Shown here one piece after another: positions 43,801 through 53,237 of a stretch of DNA of 64,000 bases. Position 1 is the stretch's first letter. Every line of letters starts with the position of its first letter. The notes under the pieces are model-generated. The model saw only the letters and a program-made list of their open reading frames with translations, searched no databases and was not told the origin of the DNA. The stretch comes from Shewanella kaireitica (GTDB lineage Bacteria; Pseudomonadota; Gammaproteobacteria; Enterobacterales; Shewanellaceae), in assembly GCF_023284045.1 (NCBI RefSeq), contig NZ_JAKIKQ010000008.1:1-64000 (forward strand), written 5' to 3'. Both the position numbers and the translations under genes were made by a program.

Positions 43801-44448
43801 TTATTTGCCTTCTAATGAAGCAATAAACTTGGTTGATTCATCAATCGACTTATTCATCTCTTTGATAAGCCCTGATATATCAGTTTGCAAGCTAGTAAAT
43901 TCACCTTTGATTGCACCAATGGCTTGGGCGTTAAGGTTGTGCTTTAAGTACAGCATATTGTCTTTCATCGCCGTGAGTACTGGTGGCATCTTACTTTCTG
44001 CGCGACGCATACTTTTTACTAACTGAGTATATGAACGACGAGTCTCTTTTAGTTTCGACTCACTATTGCGGCGAAGGCTGGCTTTGCTTATTTCGCCAAT
44101 TTCTGTTTGCCACTCATCAAATAAGGCTTCGGCCACATCTTCAACTTTATCAATACGCTTAGTCACATCATCGGCGGCATCTTGGGCTGACTCATACTCA
44201 TCTTTTGCTTTATTGTAGGCACTTTCTAAGTCGCCACCGTCATGATTAAGCAGTGCCTGCATCTCTTCAAGTGCAGAGCTAAACTGCTCCTGTGCTTCCT
44301 CTTGAGACTCTTTAGCGTCTTCAACACGATCGACCATGATATCGCGTTTATGATAACCGACTTTTTCCATTGCACCGTAGTAGGCGCTTTGACAGCCAGT
44401 CAGCAATAAACTGGCACTAACAATGACAACCGATAATATTTTTTTCAT
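43801..44448 (-). CDS. Lipoprotein of the DUF2959 family
   Basis: A 215-residue protein. A lipobox signal (SASLLLTGC, Cys19) is followed by a long charged helical, coiled-coil-like region (about 40-200: RVEDAKESQEEAQEQFSS, DDVTKRIDKVEDVAE). This is the DUF2959 pattern, common in marine gammaproteobacteria, with no known function. It is followed on the same strand by the small membrane protein at 44500 read upstream; co-transcription is possible. Confidence 0.85.
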   Translation of the reverse strand: MKKILSVVIVSASLLLTGCQSAYYGAMEKVGYHKRDIMVDRVEDAKESQEEAQEQFSSALEEMQALLNHDGGDLESAYNKAKDEYESAQDAADDVTKRIDKVEDVAEALFDEWQTEIGEISKASLRRNSESKLKETRRSYTQLVKSMRRAESKMPPVLTAMKDNMLYLKHNLNAQAIGAIKGEFTSLQTDISGLIKEMNKSIDESTKFIASLEGK

Positions 44449-44499
44449 CTTATTCAGTCCTGAAAGTGATTCTAAAATTTAGGCTTAAAGTAAAATTCA

Positions 44500-44721
44500 C
44501 TAGTTGGCGCGAAATTTAGCCGCATCGATAATACTCCACAGGTGTGCAATACCGCCGATGATAGCTGGGAAGATTAACCACCACATGGCATAACCGACTA
44601 CCGCGACAATACAAAACACCAATGCGGCTAATATGCGACCTTGTACTAATTGCCCTAGACCGGGAAAGAAAAAGCTTGCGATAGCGGCGATAACATTGCC
44701 TGCGGAACCTTGTTGAGACAT
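44500..44721 (-). CDS. Small hydrophobic membrane protein (TM2-like)
   Basis: A 73-residue protein with two membrane helices (about 10-25 and 30-55: ASFFFPGLGQLVQGRILAAL, then VFCIVAVVGYAMWWLIF). A FPGLGQL turn resembles TM2-domain proteins. AAGGA precedes the ATG at 44721; the longer open frame adds 24 non-family residues. Function unknown. It lies 51 bases upstream of the DUF2959 lipoprotein gene on the same strand. Confidence 0.78.
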   Translation of the reverse strand: MSQQGSAGNVIAAIASFFFPGLGQLVQGRILAALVFCIVAVVGYAMWWLIFPAIIGGIAHLWSIIDAAKFRAN

Positions 44722-44842
44722 CAATTCAATCCTTATACTTGTAAAGAGAAGGTTATAAGCTTTATTGTACCGATATAGATCTAAATAAATCATTTATCGT
44801 CGTACAGATTTGGTACAACTTTAACAGAATCAAGAGTAACAA

Positions 44843-45808
44843 GTGAAAAATAAGATAGCAGTAAATCAATTTCGGTCTTTTTTGTGGAGTATTTGGGCAT
44901 TTTTTTTACATTTGCTGCGCCGCTTTAAAGAGGATCAAGTCAACATTAAGGCAGGGCATCTTGCTTACGTTACCTTGTTGTCTTTAGTTCCAATCGTTGC
45001 GGTGATGTTTTCTATGTTGTCGGCATTTCCAGTTTTTGCTGGTATACGAGGTCAACTTGAAGGATTTGTTTATGACAACTTCTTACCAGCTGCGGGGGAT
45101 ACGGTACAGCTCTATATTAATGAGTTTGTTGATAATGCGTCTAAAGGGACAACCGTCGGTATTGCCGCTTTGGTTGTGGTGGCGCTAATGCTGATTTCTG
45201 CAATAGATAAGTCACTCAACAGTATTTGGCGTACTAAAGAGAAGCGTCAGATCGCGGTTTCCTTCTCTATGTATTGGATGGTGCTGACACTCGGGCCTGT
45301 ATTGGTGGGGGCAAGTCTGGTTGCAACTTCCTATCTGGTGTCGCTTAAGCTATTTAATGACTCAGAGCTGTCTGGCGTGGTGCCATTAATCATTGAGCGC
45401 TTGCCGATGATGTTCTCTGTAGCGGCATTTTTGCTGCTCTATATGGTGGTGCCAAATAAGAAGGTAAAGTTTTTCCATGCTCTCTTGGGAGCGATTGTCG
45501 CAGCAATGTTGTTTGAACTTGGTAAAAAAGGCTTTGCATTTTACGTGACTCAATTCCCTAGTTATGAAGCTATTTACGGCGCGTTAGCGGTGATCCCGAT
45601 TTTGTTTGTTTGGGTATATGTTTCCTGGATCATAGTGTTAGTTGGTGCTGAAATTACCGCTGCAATGCCAGAGTATTTACGTGAGCGTCAGATCGCCAGA
45701 GCGGCACGGTTAGCGGAAGCGGCTCAGTTAGAAGAATTGGATTTAGCGGCAGAAAGAACAAAGCAAGCTGCAAAAAAGACGAAACCGACTGCTGAAGACG
45801 GAGCTTAA
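44843..45808 (+). CDS. yihY: YihY/virulence factor BrkB family inner-membrane protein
   Basis: A 321-residue polytopic membrane protein with about six helices and the BrkB/YihY signature ([53 protein letters not shown]). It was once annotated as RNase BN, but YihY is not a nuclease. The C-terminus is a charged Ala/Lys-rich tail. GTG start. The order yihY ... dtd, fabY-like matches E. coli, with two extra genes inserted here. Confidence 0.92.
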   Translation: MKNKIAVNQFRSFLWSIWAFFLHLLRRFKEDQVNIKAGHLAYVTLLSLVPIVAVMFSMLSAFPVFAGIRGQLEGFVYDNFLPAAGDTVQLYINEFVDNASKGTTVGIAALVVVALMLISAIDKSLNSIWRTKEKRQIAVSFSMYWMVLTLGPVLVGASLVATSYLVSLKLFNDSELSGVVPLIIERLPMMFSVAAFLLLYMVVPNKKVKFFHALLGAIVAAMLFELGKKGFAFYVTQFPSYEAIYGALAVIPILFVWVYVSWIIVLVGAEITAAMPEYLRERQIARAARLAEAAQLEELDLAAERTKQAAKKTKPTAEDGA

Positions 45809-45812
45809 AAAG

Positions 45813-46757
45813 GTGGAGTGTCAGTCAATATCACGGGACTGGCTGACCGTTGGCGATGGGCATGAACTTTACGTGGCTCAATATGGCAATATGGATGGGA
45901 TCCCGCTGTTATATCTGCATGGCGGTCCTGGAGCTGGTTGTTCAACCGAAGAGCTCGTTTTGTTTGATCTGTCTATATATCGAGTCATTTTCATGGATCA
46001 AAGGGGGGCGGGGCTGTCGCGTCCTAGAGGTGAGCTCAAGCACAATAATGTTAATAAGCTACTCACGGATATAGAACAGGTTCGAGAGTGGCTGGACATA
46101 TCAAAATGGACTCTTGCTGGAGGTTCGTTTGGTGCAACACTAGGGCTGTTATACGCAGCGGCGTACCCTACTAGAGTCATCGAACAGGTGTTGTGGGGGG
46201 CGTTCATTCCTAGCGAAGAGAGTATTCGGTGGTTATATGGACAACAAGGGGCTGCGCGGTTATTTCCATCTGAGCAGCTTGATTTTAGTGTTGTTGCAAG
46301 CTCCGATAAGCAGCAGCTTTTTTCATGTTATAGAGATGGATTGGATAATCAATGCGCTAGCGTTCGCAAGGATTTTACCCGTCGTTGGCTCCGTTGGGAA
46401 ATGGCTTTGGCTTACCCAGGTTGTAAGCAATATAAGGAAAATACAAATCTCAGTCAGGTGTTAGCAAGCATCGAGCTTTATTATGTGGCTAATAATTATT
46501 TTGCTGCTTTCGAACAACTATGTGATTCACTCGTAAATATTCAGGCGCGAACCGTCATTATACAAGGAGAGCTAGATTGGGTTTGCCCGATTGGAGTGCT
46601 ATTAAGCTTTTTACAAGACTACAAAAACCAACACATTAACTTGGTGGAAATTAAAGGCGGTTACCATGCCTTGGCTGATATAAAAATGACAAGAGCCGTG
46701 GTAAGCGCGATTCGGGAAATGGCCCAAATAATAGAGAAAGGAAATAAGCATAAATGA
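45813..46757 (+). CDS. pip: Alpha/beta hydrolase, proline iminopeptidase family
   Basis: A 314-residue cytosolic hydrolase. It has the oxyanion segment HGGPGAG, DQRGAGLS, the nucleophile elbow GGSFGATL (Ser at about 109), the acid in GELDWVCP and His in GGYHAL, the arrangement of prolyl iminopeptidases that cleave N-terminal proline. It starts with GTG 4 bases after the yihY stop and overlaps the next gene by 4 bases, so the three genes form an operon. The substrate could be broader than proline peptides. Confidence 0.87.
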   Translation: MECQSISRDWLTVGDGHELYVAQYGNMDGIPLLYLHGGPGAGCSTEELVLFDLSIYRVIFMDQRGAGLSRPRGELKHNNVNKLLTDIEQVREWLDISKWTLAGGSFGATLGLLYAAAYPTRVIEQVLWGAFIPSEESIRWLYGQQGAARLFPSEQLDFSVVASSDKQQLFSCYRDGLDNQCASVRKDFTRRWLRWEMALAYPGCKQYKENTNLSQVLASIELYYVANNYFAAFEQLCDSLVNIQARTVIIQGELDWVCPIGVLLSFLQDYKNQHINLVEIKGGYHALADIKMTRAVVSAIREMAQIIEKGNKHK

Positions 46758-47323
46758 GAAAATTAATAATCATAGCTTTAATGTTAGGGCTGACAGCATG
46801 CGCAGCAACAGAGAGTAATACTGAAGTTGAAGTAACGACTAAAGCCCCAGATAGCGTGACTCTTGGTGATATGACAGATGCAGAGGCTGCTGACAAACTT
46901 TTAGAAGCGCTATTGAATAAAAGTTATTTAGCGAAGAAAGCGGGTCCTAATGGTGTGGCTGTGGAGTTTGATAGTAGCCAGTTTATCTTACAACCTAGCA
47001 TTAACCCTGAAGGGATTGACCGCATTTTAATGAACCGCTTCTATGCTATTCATCCTAAGTATGTGGGTAGCAAAGAGATATTAGTGATGATTGGTACCCT
47101 TAATCAGAAACTTAACTTTGCTAAGTTTGTCGTGAGAGAGCGAGGGGCAGTCATCCAAGTGCAAGGTGCGGCAACCTTTGTTGATACCATTAGCATGGAA
47201 GAGATCCGTCGCTTTATATTGTGGACTGATGAAGGTTTACGTCAGGTTGGCAAGTCGCTACCTGAGGGGGCGGAAGATGTGATTAAACCGATCCCAGTTA
47301 TGCAGAATATTCAGTCGATTTAA
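46754..47323 (+). CDS. Small lipoprotein of unknown function
   Basis: A 189-residue protein with a lipobox (MLGLTAC, Cys16) followed by an acidic linker and a compact alpha/beta domain. Its start overlaps the hydrolase stop (ATGA), so it is translationally coupled. I do not recognise a family. The C-terminal part (LRQVGKSLPEGAEDVIKP) has no catalytic motif. Possibly an envelope accessory of the yihY operon. Confidence 0.75.
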   Translation: MRKLIIIALMLGLTACAATESNTEVEVTTKAPDSVTLGDMTDAEAADKLLEALLNKSYLAKKAGPNGVAVEFDSSQFILQPSINPEGIDRILMNRFYAIHPKYVGSKEILVMIGTLNQKLNFAKFVVRERGAVIQVQGAATFVDTISMEEIRRFILWTDEGLRQVGKSLPEGAEDVIKPIPVMQNIQSI

Positions 47324-47655
47324 ACAAGGCTCAAGGAAAATAAGGCTTAGGAGCAGAAAGCTCTTGGCTTTAGGCAAGGCTAATAAAGGTTGTAGAGAAC
47401 GCTAAGACAAATGACCTTACGGATGTGACTTGGTTATATACGTAACTTTGCGCTTACGAAAAGTATGTATCTTCTGTAGGTTGGGCTTTAGCCCATCAAT
47501 TGTTTTTTTAGAATTTGTCGGTATAAATGCCAACCTATAGAATGCGGGAAAACTATTTTCCGAAAGTGAACTTGCGATCGCTCAGTTATCCGTAAGCGCA
47601 GCATTCGTCTTCGATTTTTTATTTAAGCTATTAATTTTTAAGGGAGAGTGTGTAA
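47324..47655. other. 332-base intergenic region before dtd
   Basis: No ORF. It holds the palindromic repeat at 47474-47540. A GGGAGAGTGTGTAA stretch provides the dtd ribosome-binding site. Nothing else is recognised. Confidence 0.5.
47474..47540. repeat. REP-like palindromic repeat
   Basis: CTGTAGGTTGG (47474-47484) and CCAACCTATAG (47530-47540) are nearly perfect inverted repeats. They flank a small hairpin TGGGC-TTTA-GCCCA and a run of seven T. It may act as a weak terminator for the yihY operon or be a dispersed REP-type sequence. Confidence 0.55.
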
Positions 47656-48093
47656 GTGATTGCCTTAATTCAACGTGTAAGTGAAGCTAACGTAGTCGTT
47701 GATGGTGAAACCATTGGAGAGATAGATAAAGGCCTGTTAGTGCTATTAGGTGTTGAGCGCGAAGATGATTTAGCCAAAATGGAAAAACTGGCAACTAAGG
47801 TGATGAGTTATCGAGTCTTCTCCGATGAGAATGGTAAAATGAACCTCAATCTAGAGCAAGCGGGTGGCAGTTTATTAGTGGTGTCGCAGTTTACCTTAGC
47901 AGCAGATACTGGTCGCGGTCTACGCCCAAGTTTTTCGGGTGCGGGAACACCTGAACAAGCGCGAGAACTTTACCAAGCTTTTGTTGATTTTTGTCTTTCG
48001 AAAGGCGTTAACACACAAACGGGTGAGTTTGCTGCTGACATGAAAGTGTCCTTGGTCAATGACGGCCCCGTTACCTTTAATTTGCAGGTATAG
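47656..48093 (+). CDS. dtd: D-aminoacyl-tRNA deacylase
   Basis: Cytosolic dimeric enzyme that hydrolyses D-amino acids wrongly attached to tRNA. The 145-residue protein matches E. coli DTD in length. It has the signature motifs SQFTLAAD and NDGPVTF (the Gly-cisPro motif) and [13 protein letters not shown] at the N-terminus. GTG start. The fabY-like gene follows immediately, as in E. coli. Confidence 0.96.
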   Translation: MIALIQRVSEANVVVDGETIGEIDKGLLVLLGVEREDDLAKMEKLATKVMSYRVFSDENGKMNLNLEQAGGSLLVVSQFTLAADTGRGLRPSFSGAGTPEQARELYQAFVDFCLSKGVNTQTGEFAADMKVSLVNDGPVTFNLQV

Positions 48094-48098
48094 TGGTT

Positions 48099-48563
48099 AT
48101 GCAAAAACTGGCTTTTGACGAAGATAGCTTACTAAAGCAACTGCAAAGCACTTGGTATCAGACGATTCCCGTTAGTCAGTTTATGCAGATCGCTCCTCTC
48201 AGTTTTTCCGGGCAAAGTTTTAGTGTTACTGCGCCATTAACCCCCAATGTGAATCTGCATCAAACTATGTTTGCCGGCAGTATTTATACGCTTATGACCC
48301 TAACGGGTTGGGGCATGGTGTGGCTGCAACAACAGCTGGCGAAGGTGGATGCTGATATCGTGCTGGCGGATGCCAATGTTCGTTATATTGCCCCTATTAC
48401 TGCAGATCCTGTTGCCAAAACAGAATGGATAGATACAGATCTATCAGCATTGCAACGTGGTAAACGAATTCGAGTCAATTTATCTATAGAGCTTTGGTGT
48501 GCTGATAAACTGTGTGCCGTATTTGATGGTCGTTTCGTCAGTCGACCGAAAAGCAGTGACTAA
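48099..48563 (+). CDS. YiiD/FabY C-terminal-type thioesterase-fold protein
   Basis: A 154-residue hot-dog-fold protein matching only the C-terminal thioesterase domain of E. coli FabY (YiiD): the NLHQTMFAGSIYTLMTLTGWG helix and the VLADANVRYIAPI strand. The acetyltransferase half of FabY is absent. It lies directly after dtd, as fabY does in E. coli. A GTG 6 bases earlier overlaps the dtd stop; I prefer the ATG at 48099. A role in acyl-ACP or acyl-CoA metabolism is inferred from the family. Confidence 0.82.
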   Translation: MQKLAFDEDSLLKQLQSTWYQTIPVSQFMQIAPLSFSGQSFSVTAPLTPNVNLHQTMFAGSIYTLMTLTGWGMVWLQQQLAKVDADIVLADANVRYIAPITADPVAKTEWIDTDLSALQRGKRIRVNLSIELWCADKLCAVFDGRFVSRPKSSD

Positions 48564-48577
48564 ATTTTTCACACAAA

Positions 48578-48604
48578 AAAGCGGCATTAGAAGCATGCCG
48601 CTTT
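48578..48604. terminator. Bidirectional terminator, thioesterase / DUF4397 genes
   Basis: A 10-bp stem AAAGCGGCAT / ATGCCGCTTT with a 7-base loop, between convergent genes. The minus side has six T. Confidence 0.88.
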
Positions 48605-48620
48605 GTAAGTCTTTAGTCTT

Positions 48621-49997
48621 TTATTTTGCTACAAAGTCGTCCATTAAAATTACACCTAAAGGTACTCCACCGCCCATATTGTCGACGGCAGCTACACTGT
48701 AGATCCCACCTGCCATTAAGCTTACTGGCAGTGGACCAATAGCCACGGTTTTGCTGTCATGTGGAGTCACGTTAACCACATAGTCACCAGCAGCAATTGA
48801 CAATGCTCCTGAAGTCGCCATAAAGGGTACATCGCTTAACGCTGGAGTGGCATCACTGATATCGTCAGTAGCCGTTAAGTAGATGTCTACATTACCCGCT
48901 GAGTATGAAGTGTGCGATACACTAAGCTTGGCTGCGGTGGCAATTCTGCGAGGACTTTCCATTACAATGAATGGTGAAATATCTGAGTCTGTTAGTGAAC
49001 CTACCGCGAATGCTGAGTAACTCATTCCCTGCTCCAAAGTGACTTCGGCAGCGTCAATAACTACCACTGAATTGTCTGCATCAGCAGCAACTGTCACAGT
49101 GTGGTCACCTTCAGGTACATTTAAAAATCCAGTGACTTGCTTGAAAGACAACATATCAACTGCAGGCGTCGTTGAGCCGTCTAAGAATACATCAACAGCG
49201 GGAGCGTCGGCGACAGCATGAATAACTCGTAAATCAGCGCCAGCATCCTTGTCTTGGATTAATGCTTGCCCTTCAGGCAGCGCAGCAAGTAGCGCTACAG
49301 GGGCAGCTCCGCTCCATACATTAGTAACGGCAGTGAGTAAGTAGTCTGCCTGCGCCATTAAGCTGACAGCCCCAGAGTCATAAACGACATCTTTTTGGTC
49401 CGCAGCGGTAATACGGATCTGGTAATCTCCTGCAGCGAGTTCAATCTGATCAGTATAAGCGAGATAATCAAGCGATAGAGTTGCTGACATCATACTGATA
49501 TCTGCGTTTGGTTCGGTAACGTATACATCAACTTCACCTACACCAACAGTGCCGTGCAGCACTTGTACGCGGGCGTAATCGGCGGCAATTTCTGCTGCAG
49601 CATTGGCAATTAGTACCAGCCCTAAGTTGTTATCCGCGACACTGCCGACTGCGACAGCGGTGTACTCCATATCTGCTTCGGCATCCAAATTGGCTTCTAA
49701 TACAGTGAGGGTGTCATCGCCTGGAAGTTTGGCATCGACAGTTATGGCATAAGTTGCGGAATCAACAGTTAGCAGTCCTGAAGATTGAGCATAGTCAACA
49801 TCAGTGAGTAGGCTAGCTCCGTTAGCGGTGATATTGACCATGGGGGCATCTGCACTGGCATGGATGACACGAACTTGTGATGTATCAACAACAGTGAGCA
49901 CTGCTGGTTCTGGGCTTGGATTATTGTCATCATCACTACCACATGCTGTTAATGCGAGTGCAGAAATAATTAAGGCACTAGGATATAGGCGTTGCAT
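48621..49997 (-). CDS. Lipoprotein with tandem DUF4397 domains
   Basis: A 458-residue outer-membrane-type lipoprotein. A lipobox (LALTAC, Cys19) and an acidic/Pro linker are followed by beta-rich repeats. The DUF4397 signature appears twice: VRVIHASADAPMV (about 42) and LRVIHAVADAPAVDVFLDG (about 255). Related strands recur, as in LSVSHTSYSAGNVDIYL. It is very Ala/Asp-rich and acidic. DUF4397 proteins are exported and of unknown function. It stands alone. Confidence 0.85.
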   Translation of the reverse strand: MQRLYPSALIISALALTACGSDDDNNPSPEPAVLTVVDTSQVRVIHASADAPMVNITANGASLLTDVDYAQSSGLLTVDSATYAITVDAKLPGDDTLTVLEANLDAEADMEYTAVAVGSVADNNLGLVLIANAAAEIAADYARVQVLHGTVGVGEVDVYVTEPNADISMMSATLSLDYLAYTDQIELAAGDYQIRITAADQKDVVYDSGAVSLMAQADYLLTAVTNVWSGAAPVALLAALPEGQALIQDKDAGADLRVIHAVADAPAVDVFLDGSTTPAVDMLSFKQVTGFLNVPEGDHTVTVAADADNSVVVIDAAEVTLEQGMSYSAFAVGSLTDSDISPFIVMESPRRIATAAKLSVSHTSYSAGNVDIYLTATDDISDATPALSDVPFMATSGALSIAAGDYVVNVTPHDSKTVAIGPLPVSLMAGGIYSVAAVDNMGGGVPLGVILMDDFVAK

Positions 49998-50268
49998 AGG
50001 ATTTCCCTTGTTTTGTTTGGGTTCATCTCGCTATACGGCCTTCAAAAAAATAACGATCACAATTTAGTTACATTTTGTCTACCTGTCATTACTGTTTTAC
50101 GTTGGTTTATCGAGTATGTTTATGTTTATGAAGGTGAAAAAATTATCAATTTTTTGATGTTTTTTGCTGAAAGTAGAGGAGGCTGGAGGTCAGAAAGGAG
50201 AGTTTAAATCATTTTGTCTAGCCAGTGTTAAAGCCGTAAAGATTACGGCATCTCATTTAAGCAACTGG

Positions 50269-50595
50269 TTAACGCTTTGGCTCACAGGCGAGTAAATCTT
50301 TAAGGGCACCTGCGTTGACTACGCTTGGAAGGCCACTTGCTGATAGAATATCACAGCCTTTTTGCGCTCTGATCCCTGCACCGCAATAGAGTAAAAATAT
50401 TTGCTGAGGGTTGCTAACACGGGCAACCCAAGTGGCTAAAGTATCCAACGGAACATTAACCGCTTGTGGTAGGTGGCCGCCAGCAAACTCTTGTGGGCTG
50501 CGTACATCAATCACCAAGGCACCTTGCTTAATCAGTTGCCAACATTTATCACCAGGCTCACAATGAGACAGTTTCGACAGTGTTACTTCAGACAT
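50269..50595 (-). CDS. Single-domain rhodanese (sulfurtransferase)
   Basis: A 108-residue rhodanese with active-site Cys in LLYCGAGIRAQ (about 70) and the VIDVRSPQEFAGGHLPQAVNVP signature. There is no signal peptide, unlike PspE. It would transfer sulfane sulfur to thiols. It lies about 130 bases downstream of the aryl-polyene operon's last gene on the same strand, but not clearly part of it. Confidence 0.9.
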   Translation of the reverse strand: MSEVTLSKLSHCEPGDKCWQLIKQGALVIDVRSPQEFAGGHLPQAVNVPLDTLATWVARVSNPQQIFLLYCGAGIRAQKGCDILSASGLPSVVNAGALKDLLACEPKR

Positions 50596-50726
50596 AGGTT
50601 TTCTCTCGTTGTGACGTCAATAGTAGAGGGTCTATTAAAACTTATCATTAGACTTAATTCAATAAGATTTCTCTAATCAATGTTTTTTGAAAACATAGCC
50701 CCCAAGCTGGAGGCACTGTCTGAGCG

Positions 50727-51968
50727 TTAACTAGACCACTTTTTAAAGATGAGAGAGGTGTTAATGCCGCCAAAGGCAAAGTTATTACTCATGACATAAT
50801 CGGTTTCAATCTGCCTAATAGCGTCTTTGATATAGTCGAGCTGCCCACATTCGGGGTCAATCTCCGTGAGGTTCAGTGTTGGGGCAAACCAGCCTTCATT
50901 CATCATCTCTATGCTCGTCCAAGCTTCAAGCGCCCCGCAAGCACCTAAGGTGTGCCCGGTATAACTTTTCAGCGATGATATTGGTTGTGAGCCACCAAAA
51001 ACCGCATGAGTCGCCTGCGTTTCAGCAATATCACCGCGATCAGTAGCGGTGCCATGAGCATTCACATAACCAATTTTTCCAGCATCGATTTGGGCATCTT
51101 TGAGTGCCAATCTAATGGCTTTTTCCATGGTGTCAGCATTTGGCTGAGTGACATGTAAGCCATCAGAGTTGGTGCCGAAACCTACTATTTCAGCATAGAT
51201 TTTTGCGCCGCGAGCCTTTGCATGTTCAAGTTCTTCAAGCACTAAGGTACATGCGCCTTCACCAATCACTAATCCGTCACGCTGTTTATCGAAGGGTTTC
51301 GGTGTTTCGGCTGGAGTATCATTTTGGGTACTGGTAGCAAACAGGGTATCGAACACCACGGCTTCTGTTGGGCAAAGCTCTTCACCGCCACCGGCTAGCA
51401 TAAGATCTTGCTGGCCGTATTTGATCGCTTCGTAGGAGTAACCAATGCCTTGACTGCCAGAGGTACACGCGCTGCTTGTCGTATGCACTCGGCCTTTTAA
51501 GCCAAAAAATACTCCAACATTGACTGCGGTAGTATGCGCCATCATACGTATGTAGCTGGTAGCAGTGACGCCAGACATATCACCAGTTTTGAGCATATCG
51601 CCAAAGGCGATAATCGGGTCGGTACTGCCAGTAGATGAGCCGTAGGCTATTCCCATCGCGCCGGAAGTGACGACAGGATCGTCCAGCAGATTGGCATCAA
51701 TCAGCGCGAGCTCACTGGCGCGGGTGGCCATAATGGATACTCGTCCCATGGAGCGAATTTTTTTACGTGAATAGTGCGCTGGCTGCTGAAAGTCGGTAAC
51801 TGGAGCGGCTAAGCGGGTATTTAGTCCATCAAATTTATCCCACTCATCAAGCTTAACGACACAGTTTTTCTGTGCTTTTAGGTTAGCAGCAATGGTTTGC
51901 CAGTCGTGGCCTAGAGCGGTTATTCCGCCTATGCCTGTAATTACGACTCTGCGTGGCAGGCGGTTCAT
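50727..51968 (-). CDS. apeR: Beta-ketoacyl-ACP synthase of the aryl-polyene cluster (ApeR-like)
   Basis: A 413-residue FabF-type condensing enzyme with the Cys-His-His triad: C168 in SSACTSGSQG, His in NAHGTATDRGD (about 307) and His in GHTLGACG (about 343). It is the last gene of the operon, and its ATG overlaps the ketoreductase stop by 4 bases. The order KS, DH, KR, KS (apeO-P-Q-R) matches known aryl-polyene clusters. The symbol is by position and similarity to that set. Confidence 0.87.
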   Translation of the reverse strand: MNRLPRRVVITGIGGITALGHDWQTIAANLKAQKNCVVKLDEWDKFDGLNTRLAAPVTDFQQPAHYSRKKIRSMGRVSIMATRASELALIDANLLDDPVVTSGAMGIAYGSSTGSTDPIIAFGDMLKTGDMSGVTATSYIRMMAHTTAVNVGVFFGLKGRVHTTSSACTSGSQGIGYSYEAIKYGQQDLMLAGGGEELCPTEAVVFDTLFATSTQNDTPAETPKPFDKQRDGLVIGEGACTLVLEELEHAKARGAKIYAEIVGFGTNSDGLHVTQPNADTMEKAIRLALKDAQIDAGKIGYVNAHGTATDRGDIAETQATHAVFGGSQPISSLKSYTGHTLGACGALEAWTSIEMMNEGWFAPTLNLTEIDPECGQLDYIKDAIRQIETDYVMSNNFAFGGINTSLIFKKWSS

Positions 51969-52690
51969 ATCATGCCTCCATTAACCGAAATCACTTGGCG
52001 TGTGATATAGGCTGCGTCATCTGACATCAAGAAATTAGCCAGCCCTGCGATTTCAGAGGCTTTGCCCATCCGTCGCATCGGCACAATCGTGTTGACCATA
52101 TCTTTTGGAATATCTGACACCATATCAGTTTCGATAAGGCCAGGAGCAATGCAGTTGACGGTGATTTTGCGTTTCGCTAGCTCAAGTGATAGCGCTTTAG
52201 TGGCACCGATAATGCCGGCTTTTGAGGCGCTGTAGTTAACTTGGCCGCGATTACCTGCAATACCCGATACTGAAGCCATGGTGACAATGCGCCCGCCTTG
52301 CCTTGCTTGTACCATCGGCATCACGGTTGGGTGAATAACATTATAAAAGCCATCAAGGTTAGTATGTACTACGCTGTCCCACTCTGACTCCGTCATCGCA
52401 GGAAAAGCGGTATCACAGTTTATGCCAGCATTTAAGACAACGCCGTAATAGGCGCCATGTTGTTCGATATCTTGCTCAATAGCTTGTTTAACTGCTGCGC
52501 GATCGGCAATATCAAATTTAAGGCAAGATACCGATACACCGAGTTGCTCTAATGCGTACTTTGTTTCATTGGCGGCGTCTATATTTTGGTGATAATGCAT
52601 GGCGATATCAAATCCAGATTCTGCCAGTTTTAACGCGACTGCTTTGCCAATACCGCGGCTAGAACCTGTAATGAGGATTCTTTTAGTCAT
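51965..52690 (-). CDS. apeQ: 3-ketoacyl-ACP reductase of the aryl-polyene cluster (ApeQ-like)
   Basis: A 241-residue short-chain dehydrogenase/reductase, FabG type. It has the NADPH motif GSSRGIG, catalytic Ser-Tyr-Lys in SVSGIAGNRGQVNYSASK and the C-terminal VISVNGGMI. It would reduce the beta-keto group in each elongation round. It overlaps apeR by 4 bases and lies 70 bases after apeP. Confidence 0.92.
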   Translation of the reverse strand: MTKRILITGSSRGIGKAVALKLAESGFDIAMHYHQNIDAANETKYALEQLGVSVSCLKFDIADRAAVKQAIEQDIEQHGAYYGVVLNAGINCDTAFPAMTESEWDSVVHTNLDGFYNVIHPTVMPMVQARQGGRIVTMASVSGIAGNRGQVNYSASKAGIIGATKALSLELAKRKITVNCIAPGLIETDMVSDIPKDMVNTIVPMRRMGKASEIAGLANFLMSDDAAYITRQVISVNGGMI

Positions 52691-52760
52691 CTTTTCTCCC
52701 TAACAGCGCCCTTAGATTTGCTTAATGGGATTACGCTGTTGTCTATGATGTTATTTTTTA

Positions 52761-53237
52761 TTAATCAGTGGCTTCAGCAATATAGGCTTGGGTATCTTGT
52801 GGCTGAAATACATTAACATTAGCCTCAGCAACCAGCTGTTTATTGTGCATTACCTTACAATCAAATACCGCTAGACCTGAGTCCTCTTGATAGAGTCGAG
52901 TGACATGGGTTTGATAGGTCTCGCCGTCTTTAAAATGGGTGATATGCATCTTCAGCTTACGGGTGCCCAGCAGGAAACCCACTCTAATAATATCGTCTCT
53001 TAGCCGTGCTTCTACTCCTGCTAAGGCGGCAATACTTTGCGCCATATATTCAATGCCGACATAGTTGGGCACACCAGATAGGCTTTCATCAAAATAGGCG
53101 CTAGCGCTGCTGATAACAGTTTGAGTGAGCAAGCTATCGGCTTCAAACTCAAGTAACTGACTAATCAACACCATGGGTTGTCGGTGAGGAATAAACTGCT
53201 CAACGTCTTGACTGGCAAGGGTGGTTATATCAAACAT
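52761..53237 (-). CDS. apeP: Hot-dog dehydratase of the aryl-polyene cluster (ApeP-like)
   Basis: A 158-residue FabA/FabZ-like hot-dog protein. It has the family start FIPHRQPMVLISQLLE and the GIEYMAQSIAALAG helix. Aryl-polyene systems need two cooperating dehydratase subunits; the other is the ApeI-like gene at 63259. It overlaps the upstream KS by 8 bases. Confidence 0.88.
   Translation of the reverse strand: MFDITTLASQDVEQFIPHRQPMVLISQLLEFEADSLLTQTVISSASAYFDESLSGVPNYVGIEYMAQSIAALAGVEARLRDDIIRVGFLLGTRKLKMHITHFKDGETYQTHVTRLYQEDSGLAVFDCKVMHNKQLVAEANVNVFQPQDTQAYIAEATD

Noticed and set aside
44843-45808. RNase BN
   Set aside because: YihY was once so named, but the sequence is a polytopic BrkB-type membrane protein without nuclease motifs.
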